The translations under genes were made by a program, and so were the position numbers. Under the pieces are notes generated by a model. That model had not been told where the DNA came from, ran no database searches, and saw only the letters and a list, made by a program, of their open reading frames with translations. From the NCBI RefSeq assembly GCF_932274485.2, contig NC_065884.2:58032546-58096545 (forward strand): a stretch of DNA of 64,000 nt, given 5' to 3'. This document shows, one piece after another, positions 36,901 through 48,900 of this stretch (the first letter of the stretch is position 1; each line of letters starts with the position of its first letter). Source of the stretch: Patella vulgata (lineage: Eukaryota > Mollusca > Gastropoda > Patellidae).

Positions 36901-39900
36901 CAGACGGAAACCCACAACATCATATGGCTACATTTCCCACCTGTTAGAATATGCCTGGTGGTCTATATGATTTCTTCACTGGGAACTCTGAATGATGTCT
37001 GTTTTCCAACCTCTCAGCCAAGGAGGCTGTGGTAACATCTTTCTGAGAAAACGAAATACTGTCTTCATCAGGAACTCTAAATGATGTCTAAATAAACTTA
37101 ATCATGCTCGTTCTTATACAGAGGATACGTGCATGACTTACGTACTGACCCCCGGGACAGTGGACATTTACACTTCTATGGCATTTATACCCAGTGCACT
37201 AATTCATAAAAAGAATTGACAGCCACTAGATAAGAGAACACGAAAGAAAAACAGAAAAAGTCTGTGCATTACCATGTTTTTATAAGGCATAGAATGAATA
37301 TAAAAAAGGGGATGTACAGACTATTTTTCTCGTGTTCTCTTATCTAATGACATACAATTACTTTATTGAATTGTCAGGTATCCTCTTACAGTCCCATATA
37401 ACAACTTTTGGTCTGCGAAGGAATTATTAGTGAGCAGAAATTCGGCCGTGTATCTGTTATCACTCGTCACATCAGTCAGTTATATAGAGGGATGACTCAT
37501 GTTTTCCTTTGGCATTCGTCACTTCCGATTCAGGAAACCTGTATTACTCAGCTATCGTAGCAATGATCTATGTGTTAAAATTATATTTGGAATGTGTTTG
37601 ACCATCTCTATCACATATGTGATAATGACTGGCACCAATATTGTCCTTTAAGGGACCAATCATATCAGTAATTGCACAGATTCAGGGTCATGAAGAGACT
37701 AGTCTGTGCGTGAAATCATGACAGACTTTTAAGGCAGATTTCATTGGATTCCAGAGAGATTACCATCTGAGTTCCTAGAGAGCAGACAGATTCTGGAAGG
37801 GGAAAGATGTCTATCAGCAGACTCACCCATCGAGTCTGGCTGGCTAGTGTTTGAGAATGACTTTAGTATTGTAATCTATACCATGCTTGTATCCATGTAT
37901 CCGGCTATGATATATAAAATGTAAAAATGAACTGTTGCATTGTTATTCCTGGAAAGACAAACGTCTTAACTAACTGAGATAGACAAGAAGAAGTAATTAC
38001 ACAACGTGAAGGAGGAGCAAAGACGACAGGTGAAAATACTAGATGATCACAAGGCTTGTATGCACTAAGAAAAGATGCATGGGTCATATATAGGATGTGG
38101 GGACCGAAATCACTGGCCCGCTCTCAACGTCTGACGAAAGACCCATGGTGCTACACGACTTCAATACATTAACCAGAGCATCTTTTAGAGAACTTAAATA
38201 ACCTCTTACAGTACATAGGCTCTATAGTGTACTAAACAGCAAAAAAAACCAAACGTTAATACGATTTCAAAATCAGAGAGGCACTTTAATCAAATCATTC
38301 TAGAAAACGACATACTAAATGGATCAAAGCAATTTTTTGTGAACAGTATGTTGACAAATTAGTGATTAATTTGTCACCATGGTCTGTCAGGACCTTATAA
38401 TTATCTTTCTATGGTTGAATTAATTATGGGTTACCTTAACATTGATATAACATCTTAGAGCATATTTCTATTAACAAGCAAAATTGTCCGATCGGGAATA
38501 TGCCCAATCGGACATCAAGACATGGTGAATAATATTCAGAATTCCAAAATTAATATAGTGTTCTATATAACTACCACTCAACCCCGATTATCGTTGATAA
38601 TAGACTGGATTGATTAGGTAATTAAGTGATCAACATATTTATCGTGTTATACCGTCTGTACACCTACCTTGATTAACTGCTTAATCTGCCATGATTGACT
38701 GATTTAATCCTTTGTCGGACAATTCCTCAATCTAATCTTAAACAGAAGTCATTGCTTCCCCTTTGTCGGATTATTCGTCAATCCAATAAGAGTGATTATA
38801 ATTTGAATCCACATGTTTACCCCCTGGTTTCTCCATTGTCAGACATTTTAAAATCGCATTGATGTGAGCTGACAGCATCTATAAACTAGTCATAGATGTC
38901 ACATACTGTGGTATACACGCGATTGAGATGAAGGATGGAAAGAGTGGGGTGGGGGGAGGATGGCTGGAGAATATCATGTGATTGCAGCTGCTTGTGAAAA
39001 AGCTATTGCTTTGATGTCGTATCATTATCGCATAAACCTTTCTGACATGTATAGACCTTTCTCAAGCTAAATTCGAAAAACGAGGCTTGGTATACAAATT
39101 ATATCGTAGTCAACAATTGGACGGTCTAGAGCACAAGTGATCTAACTACCAACCGTTTTAGTTGGTTGTTAGATCACTTGTGCTCTAGACCCTCCAATTA
39201 CTAACTGATAATCTTGACTTTATTTATAATTATTCATATAGCAAATAATTTTAGTTCATAGATGGTATATATTTTGACTGCAGAGGAGGTGTGGCCCAAT
39301 TTTTTTTTCCTTACCCAGCCCCCCCCCCCCCGGATTCCTGTTTAAAGAAGGTTTAATTATACATTCTCAGGAGAGTATTTATCAGGTAGTATTTCCGATA
39401 AGAGTATGACCATTTTGTTAAATATGGAAAGTAGTCACACCCAATGCTGGATTCCCTGAAAAACACACAAGACAAAAATGTAAGGTTATCCCTAAATGAC
39501 AGCCTATCTCCTCTGTTGACATAAGGAGCGGTTTTTATGTGTGGATCTAATGACCAACAGTTGTGAGAACTTTAAAATAATTAAAGGTCCAAAAAGAAGC
39601 TGGCATAGGATAATCCAGGAATCTTTAAAGTGCACATAAGATGGGCAAAAAAACTTTTCGGTACCTATAGCCAATGGTTACTATAAACACTTTATGGCAA
39701 GTTCACACCAATCTGATTAACATTAATTTATCTGTTAACGCTTAAGTATCCAACACCCCAAAACACTTTTCAATTTTTCAATTACAACCTTAATCTGGTT
39801 GATTGTTTTGTGACGTCACAGAGACTACACATTGTATATACATTATCTATACAATATATAACTGTCTGTACAATATATTACTGTCTATACACACCACCAG

Positions 39901-42900
39901 TTGACAAGTGTCTATTGATGGTCCAATTAACACATGTCTGGCCTAATCATAATCACCAAATTATCGTTTTGCATTGGTATAGATTAGACATTTGTGATTA
40001 GAGTATTTTAGAGTGAATTTAAAATGCTGTATCATGCTGTAGATCCATTTAAGTTGCTTTTGTTTAAATAGGCCACGTGGCAAATGAAGACGATCCAAGC
40101 AATTACAGTACACTTCAGGCGGAAGTATGAAAATAGTCCTTGTGGGCGTTTTTTCCGCTCAAAAATCGCGGTGTTTTACCCATATACACTCCGCGGAATT
40201 AGAGACGGTCTGGGCGGAAAAAAGCCCGCGAAAATATAAAATTCGCGGTGGATTATCGCCCGCGAAAATATTAAATTCGCGGCGGATTATAGTCGGTGGA
40301 AATATCAAATTCGCGGCGGATTATAGTCCATAGTGATTTGAAATAGTCAGAGTAATTTAGTCCATATTGCCACAACGTTATTAGAAAGAAACAAATATTT
40401 AATGGAACGATATCACGAGTATACATGTATTAGTCGTTTTAGTTCACCGGTAATTCATAGATATTCATAATACTCTTTTCAAATTCCGTTTTGATTATTA
40501 ACTAAAGTGTACCAATGTATTATTGTATTCATATCCTAAAATGTCCGTTATGTTCTATTCATTTATAATGTACATCTACATCGGTATTTAATTCGTGAAT
40601 CACACCATAAAGCACAGACACATAGCAATTTTCTATGTCATTAGTTGATCCGACAAGCAGACAATGAAACCATGTTTCGTGAATTCTGATAACAATGTCT
40701 GAAAATGGACGACAATAAACATATATAGAAGGCAGCGATTTGCACGTGGGTGTTTTAAAATATGCTGTATTTTATATACTGATTGATTATCCGTTTTAAT
40801 TATGAACAACAGTTTAACGATATTCGTAGAAATAAACGAATTAGCATAAATTGCTAGGAAGGAATATTTTCTCCTTTAACGGTAATTCAATTAAAATGAC
40901 GATTCGGCTCCCAACGTTCAATATATACATGTACTTTATGTCCCCAAAATTAAAAGTCATATTGGATAGAAGCTGGAAGATTGTTTACTTATTTCAGTTT
41001 CGTATTTGACTTTACAGATTCCCCATTCCCCACACTGCAAAACAGATCAACACGTCAAATCGTTTCAGTTACAGGTATAAGGCTTAAAAATATCATGTCT
41101 TAAATAGCCCCTTCAAATATTTCTTTTTATACTTTAACTTATAAATGCAACACACAAACTGCTTACCGTATTTATACAGTTGACGATAAATATCCTAAAT
41201 AATAATCCGGTTCGGTTTCTTTCCAATAATTATCAATGAACATATCGAAGAACCTTTAATAAAACACCTAACAACCAGATCTTATGACTGGGATCTTGTC
41301 CGGACAGAACTTAGATTAATAGTAACTGATCAAAGAGTGAACATCAAACAGAACAAAGGAAATTGCCTCACAAAAAAGCATGCGTTAGTTATAAGGGATG
41401 ATTTGTGTGCCAAATTAAAAATATTATCACCGACAGGGGTTCACTAGTCCGCCGCTATAAGAAATACTATAATGTGGGTATCAATAAACCTAACCCTAAC
41501 TCAACCCTAATGATAGATATCGGTGGACTAATGAACCCTAACCCAACCCTAACCCTAAATAAAGATATCGGAACCCTAACCTAACCCTAATTCATCGTAG
41601 CCTGTTAGTAATTTAGCCGTGACAACCGCACCTATTTAGTGTGAAAATCCAGTTTGTTGGCGCCCCAATTGTAATTATTCTTTATTAATGAAGTCAACTA
41701 TTTTGGGTAATGATTACTTACTGACAATTCAGAATTAAAGTATTGTCTACAAGACTACGACATGGTAACAATTTGTTGTTAAAGGGGCTTCTATTATAGT
41801 CAATTATCAATTCCCTTTGATGACACGTGCGAATTCACATAATTTGGAAACTTGATTGACAGTATGCATTGACTCAGACTCTTTGGTGCCGAAATGAATA
41901 GGTCATCATGGTATTATGTACATGTTTGCGTCAAGGTTGACGTTGACTTCTGGCGAGGTGTGCATTTAATTCATTTGTGATTTAAATCCGAAGATATAAT
42001 ACTTCAGGTGTGATTTACCGATTTACAATGCATTGTGAAACTTATTTGTCAGAATGGGAATGGATATTTTAATGGACAAAACCTTTCGCCCACGGTAAGA
42101 CCAACATCTATGTGTATAAATTTTGAATGTCTTAAAAATGTCGAACATATTGATGAAGTAATGAATCGTACAGCCATAACTCTGTTTATTATATTATATA
42201 AAAGCCTGCAAATTTTTGATATTTGTTATATTTTCAATGTAAGACAGCAAAATCTGCGTGTCTAACCGTGTTAAATTAATCTTTTTTTGCATGCCGTATT
42301 AGCTGATATTCGACTACGATATGATGACTGCGGTGCAATTGCACTATAAATAAACCTAGCTATTTTAAAACATTTACATGTACGGATGTGCTGACTGTAC
42401 ATGCATGGAAAGTCCGACTTAAAGGGGCACGGTGCGATATAAGGGATGGTTTTTGTGCCAAATTAAAAAAAATATCACCACCGGTTCAACGAATGATTTT
42501 AACAGAATATGTCACCTGCGAATATGATGATTAAGTATTCTTTTCACACGGCGCATACGCTAACCTTTAAGTCTGTGCAGATTCAAAAATTGAATTATCT
42601 TTTATATCCACATTTTTAAATCCCGAGTTTTATCGTAAATAAAATTAATAGAAAGTATTGTTTACAAGAATACGACATGGTAACAATTTGTTGTTAAAGG
42701 GGCTTCTATTTTAGTCAATTATCAATTCCTTTTGATGACACGTGTGAATTCACGTAATTAATTAGGAATCTTGACTGACAGTATGCATTGACCCAGACTC
42801 TTTGGTGCCGAAATCAAGGTATTATCCGACTGATACATGTGTTCAGCAAGGTTGACGGTGACTTCTGGCTATGTGTGGTTGAAAACAGGAGATGAAGGCA

Positions 42901-45900
42901 TATATTACTTGTTCGGGTGTGATTTATCAATTTAAAATGCATTGTGTGACATATTTGTCCGAATGGAAATGGCTATTTCGATGGACAAAACTTTCGCTAA
43001 CGGTAAGACCAGCATCTATGTGTGTAAACTTTGAAATTTTCGTAATTTGAATGAGTTTGAAATAGAAGATCGATGCAAGTCTTAAAAATGTCGAACATAT
43101 TGATGAAGTAATGTACGGTACAGCCATAATTCTGTTAATTTTATTATTTAAAAGCCTGTTTGATTTTTGTTATCTTTCAATATAAGCCAGTAAAATCTGC
43201 GTGTCTAACCGTGTTAAATTAACAATCTTTCTTTTGGCATGCCGATATTCGACTACGATATCACTGCCGTTGAATCGCACGATAAATAAACCCATTTCAA
43301 ACCAGCTATGGATGTGCCGACTGTACATGCGTGGAAAGTCCGACTTTTTAAAATTTCGCGGTGGGCGGCGGTTTAAAATAATCGCGGAGGTCGGCGGTTT
43401 ATTTAAATTCGCGGAGGAATTTTAGAGCGGAATTTTGAGCGTGGCCAGAGCGGATTGATTGACTGACGTCCGCGATTTTTCATTTCCGCCCAGGTCGGAC
43501 CTCGGGGAAATTTAGAACTTCCGCTTGAAGTGTACTGTAGTGCATTTGGATAACCCCGTAATTGGCCGTAATACTTGATATCTCAAACTAATCCCAAACT
43601 ACAGAAATACAAATGTTGCCAGTCATTTGTTGATATATTAATTATTAGCTATATATAATAATAATAACCATTTCTATACACAAACAACAACTTTTATCGT
43701 AACTCCATTTGAAATTCACTGCAAATATAGAATTTTCCGATGACCATGCATAACAATAGATCATCTTATCACAAACGTTTATCCATCGAATAATTTATAT
43801 TCTATGGTAGAGGGACTCTATCAAAAAGTCACAGTTTTAAAATGGGTGTCGTGAGAAGATAGGGTGGGACATTATAAAACAAATTCTAAAATCAGCGATG
43901 TAGCCAGGATTTGCTGAGTGGTGGAAAAAATATCTGCAGAGCGGAGCGAGGAAAAATATGTTTGGAGGGGGTGGGGGGGGCGTGGTCTTTTATTAAAATT
44001 CAACCCTTCTGGGTGTATTTTCAGAGCATCTGCTGCCTTTTTCATTTATATATTCAAATTTTTACCAAATTCACTTAATTATCATCAATGATACAGAGAC
44101 TCAGCCAGGGATCTAAAAACTTTTTGACACCAACCGACCGAGCATAAAATTGCCCCACCCCACTCTGTTTCTCAGTTTTTTGTTGTTTTTTTTCAAATAT
44201 TGCGTTATTACTTTGAGATTAAAAATTAATGTGATTCTTAAAACGTTTTTTGTGTTTTATTTAAGTACAGCGAATTATGACAACAGGTAGATATTGATAA
44301 TTAAAACACGTTGATTTATTTGACTCTTGTCTCACGAATTACAACACCATTTACGACATCCAAACCTTTAACATTGGAGTGCCGTAAATTGGTCTGGGTT
44401 TTACCATGGCTTTGCCGTTTCCCGTGGTAAATTTCGAGCGCTGAGTTTTTGTACGTACAGAGAGAGGCGAAGGGGTTTAAATACGACTGTGCGGCTTTCT
44501 TCGATTTTTTCTTTGTGCTGGGCGGCAAAAAATAGTGACGGGCTCAAGCGCCCGGTGCCGCCCGGCGTGGTTACATCCCTGTAAAATGGATCTTAAATTA
44601 AAATATATTACAAAACAAATTGCTTTATTTAATTAGGGGATTAAGGAATCAGTCAGGCGTTAAGGAATACACACGCTGGCTGTATATAAGTAATTAAGGA
44701 ATAAACATTCTGTATATGCATTCGGTCACTGAGACGTGACTAGCTTCTCATGGAATTAAGAGTGTTTTCTATAGTTGGCAAAGTCGTTTTTAATCAGATT
44801 GGTGTGAACTTGCCGTAAAGTGGATATATACTAATGTCCAAAAGAAAGTATACACTGTGCATTTTGTCGTTTTTCCATGGTATACAGTATTTGGGTAGAA
44901 TGTCAATTTGTTTTACATTTTTAATTTGCTTAGAAATGTTGAGTTTGGACGCAAGAGACAAACTCAGTTATGCTTTATCAAATGTTTTTAATCTAAACAA
45001 ACCTTATTCATACTTTTAGTGTGTATACTTTCTTTTGGACATCAGTATAGTAACCATTGGTTGTACGTACATAAAAGTTTTCTCACCCATCTTATGTGCA
45101 CTTGAACAACCACTAGAAATTTGTTCAAGTTGAGTTGTACACCAATAACTGTCGTTATTATCTATGTACAATAGAGTCTATATCATTGGACTATAGAAAT
45201 ATTTAAATAAAGTAATAAATAAATTATTGTATCTTTTATTCAAGCTCACCCTTTATATAGTTTTAATAATAAAATTTGTTTTTTATTCATTTCTGTTTTA
45301 TACATTTTTACAATTTTGCAATTCTTCTTCTTTTAGCATGGGCAATATCTTAAGAATGTCCATGATACCTTCCTCCACTGATATTGTGGATTGGAATCCT
45401 AAGTTTCGTATTTTCTCATAGCTGACTTCGTAGTCTCTTTTGTCTTGGTCTGTTCCAGTTGTATTCGTTGAGATTTTGCAAGACGGGACTTTAGACTGTA
45501 TTATCTGTGCCACTTGAGCTTTCGTATAGTTCATTTTTTCGTCTCCAACATTATAAGCTTCACCTTTCATTACTTTATAGTTTTCCAATGCAAAGATAAA
45601 TGCCCTGGCGGCATCTTTCACATGTAAGAATGTGCGACGGAAATGGCCCTCATACAGATCAAAACTTTTATTTGTAAGGGCTTTGTGGGTTAGATCGTTA
45701 ACCAATAAATCTAGACGGAGACGAGGTGCAATGCCAAACACAGTTGCCAATCTCAAAGCCACACCTCCAGCTTCCAGTACAACCTTTTCTCCCCCTGCTT
45801 TACTGCTTCCATATAGAGAGATAGGACTTATTGGTGTGTTTTCCGTGCACATACCATCAATGGCCCCGTAACATGATCCCGTACTGGCGTAAATCAGTTT

Positions 45901-48900
45901 TTGATCAGAGGTCATCAGTTGTGTTATATTACTAGTACCATCAACATTTGTTTCCATAGCTTTCTGTGGATTTTTATCACATGCAGGGTAACCCACGATC
46001 GCCGCTAAATGGATAATACCAATCTTTCCTTTCATCACTGGTTTCAGTTCTTCCGGTTGACATATGTCTCCTGTAACAATGTGAAGCTTGGGATGAGAAG
46101 AGATGAATAGTAACGGTTTGATTCCCCAGAGAAATTTGTCAAAAACTGTCACCTCATATCCAGCCGATAATAACATGGGTACAATAGTCGTTCCGATGTA
46201 TCCAGCTCCGCCTGTTACTAAGACATGACCATTTCCTTCTACTCCAACATTACTTCTGGTGTTCATAATACAAAACTCCATTTTTATCTGATTTCAATCT
46301 GTAATTAGAAACCTTTGGATGTAGAAATACATTTATTTAAGATGATATCTATTTATTTGTGACTGTTTAACAGATGAATATGTAGTAGATAGCAACTGCT
46401 TTCCAAGTTGTTGTTCGAAGTAAAAATCCTAAGGGTAGAGCCTGCAGGTTATATTTTGAATAACAACCGTTGAACTATGTTGACTTATCCACACAAACTA
46501 TAATGATTACCCCCTAGTTAAGTAGTTTTAACCACCGCTCACCTAACAGGAAATTGGAATTCAAAGCATGTGGTTATGGGATTATTATTTCTTCAATATC
46601 AATCCCTAATGTATTTAGAGAAGGTTGATATCATGAATAGTTGCCTTACATCAAAAGGGGCTAGACGATAAGATCTGGAGGTGTGTTAGATAAACATGTC
46701 TATGTGATTAAAATTTGGGCTTATACTGTCATCGGTGGATCACAAAATCAACATTGGCATTTTAAAAGGCTATGACCCTATTCTTTTAAACCTTAAATGG
46801 GTCTAAAAGCACATGTTAATATAATATGAATGTATGTAAAGTGTTTTATATTGAATTTTAAAAAGATAATTGTCCCCCACTTTTCAAAGAAAGCAGGGGA
46901 CTATTAAAATGGATCTGTCCTTCTGTCCCTCACTCTTTTTGGGACACAATAACTGTCCTAATTGAAGTAGAATGTTCAAACTTGGTGTAGGCATTTATTA
47001 GGTGAATTCCTTGATGGAGCTCGGCTAAGCAGAGATAAGCAATTTGATTGGTTGATGCTTTGGGGCACAATAATTTTGGTTCTAATTAAGTGAGAGTGAT
47101 GAAACTTGGTGTATAGTTTCATTATATCAATACCTTGACTAAGTTTGATAATGAGCATTTTCTGCTCAGAATAAGCAGAGCGATGAGCAATTTGATTGGT
47201 CGATACTTTGGAGCTCGATGACTTTGTTTCTGATTGAGCGATAAGCAATTTGATTGGTCAAGACTTTGGAACATAACAACTCTGCTTTTCATTGCGGTAG
47301 AATGTTTAAACTTTGTGTAGATGTTCATTGGTCGATGCTTTGGGACACAATAACTTTAAAGGCTCAATACCACTCTTGTTGTAACTGAATAATATGTCCC
47401 AATCTTTATTCTGGTCAACAAATTGTACTATTTTACAATATTCCAATTAATTGATGATACAAATTTCATCTGAACACACCAAATTTAAAAAAATTGGAAA
47501 AATTCAACTAAATGATTTAAAAAGCCTGACGTAAAGCTTTTCAAATGTGACTTGGATTTAAAAATATTTTTGAACCCTTTGGACAAGTAAAATAGGATTT
47601 AATGGATAATTTACACAACAGGTAGGACACTAATACATCTAGTACTTAGAATAAGTCTATTTTTTTTTATTTTCTGGAGCTGTGAAGCCAGCAAGAGTGT
47701 TATTGTCCCTTTAATTCTTACTAATGGAGAGTGCTGGATTGTGACGGAGTTCGATTGTGAACATTTTCTGCTTAGACTAAGATACTTTTCAACGAGATAA
47801 ATGTGAAATTAATTAGTATGTATCATTCATCTATTTATTTTGGGATTTCGGCTGGGGACATCAGGCCCACTGTTGGCTTATTTCTAATCAATTATGTTCG
47901 GTGAAATATGTGAACAGTTTAAATTGAATGGCAGTAGTTTCTACATGTTTTTTGTTATTATTTTGTTGTTAGTGAATCAACCATTACTAATTACTTCAGC
48001 ATTGTCTTGTAGGATATGTTTTTATATGCCCACATGGAAATGTGGTGGTATATTGCCGTCGCCCCCGGCCGTCTGTCGGTCCGTCTGTCTGCAGTCCATG
48101 CGAAAGCCGTCGGACCGTCGGTCATTACCGATAAAATAGCTCTCGGTCCGGTATTTTCATCATGAATACCGGCCCAGTTGTCAGGAAAGATTCTGGACCC
48201 GGTTTACTGACTGCTGGTTGTATTAAATCATCGCCGTATTGGCACTGACTGACAGCACTTCGTGCACGGACTGTTGAATTCTCGTTTAATTTATTGTGTT
48301 AATTTCACTATTGTTTAAAATGTAAACAAAATCTTATCTCGAGTACGTACAGTGTAGCAGTCGCTATCGTGTGCAACGATAGTCGCGGGACACGATAGGC
48401 CTCGGTGTAATTTTACATGCAAAATTAACGGTTATATTTGTCATAAACAATCGATGTCAAAACGATATACTGCCACGATGTTATGAATGTTGAATATTTT
48501 CGTTAATAATACGGACGCGTTAGGTAAAGTTGTATAGTAAGAACACGCGTGTTGACATATTCTGCACGATATATGCGGTTACATTTCCAACCAGTCATGT
48601 AAAGCTGCATGTCTACTACATTTTGAAGGACACGTATGCATAAGACTATACATGTTTAGAGTGCATAGTTAAGAATTACTCTCGAATCACGGCAAAGATA
48701 GACTTTAAAATTGCAAACTATAACTGTATTTAGGTTACCGGTCTTACAAATAGAAATAAGACAAATAGAACTTGCAACGGGAGTCGAAAGCGCTTTCAAA
48801 TCAGACATAAGAAGCTCGTACTTACCGCAAAAATGAAATGAACGCGACACAAGTCTCCGATGTCAGAGAATATTAGTAAAGTATAACCACTATCAAATCC

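Larger units (their letters stand above)
40106..43537. mobile_element. TIR element with TA target (pogo/Tc1-like ends), 3.4 kb
   Basis: The ends are CAGTACACTTCAGGCGGAAG and, reversed, CAGTACACTTCAAGCGGAAG, each flanked by TA (40104-40105, 43538-43539). Subterminal regions carry GC-rich words (TTCGCGGCGGATTATAG, CGCGGAGGTCGGCGG). The interior holds two diverged copies of an about 0.9-1.0 kb unit and telomere-like repeats. No transposase frame was seen, so it is non-autonomous. Confidence 0.85.
39628..45103. mobile_element. Outer inverted-repeat element, about 5.5 kb, with nested insertions
   Basis: The left arm (39628 to about 39716: AAGTGCACATAAGATGGG, CCAATGGTTACTATA, GGCAAGTTCACACCAATCTG) matches the reverse complement of the right arm (about 44786-45103), which is itself split by a 219-bp MITE. 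Inside lie a TIR element with TA ends (40106-43537) and a hAT-like element (43893-44581). No target duplication was found for the outer pair, so it may be a segmental inverted repeat rather than a transposon. Confidence 0.7.

Noticed and set aside
41480-41595. A true chromosome end
   Set aside because: Repeats are degenerate, short, and flanked on both sides by ordinary sequence and a NCAPH2 intron.
44316-44528. 70-codon minus-strand open frame [20 protein letters not shown]
   Set aside because: Inside a hAT-like element, no recognised domain, no splice partners; kept only as a note.
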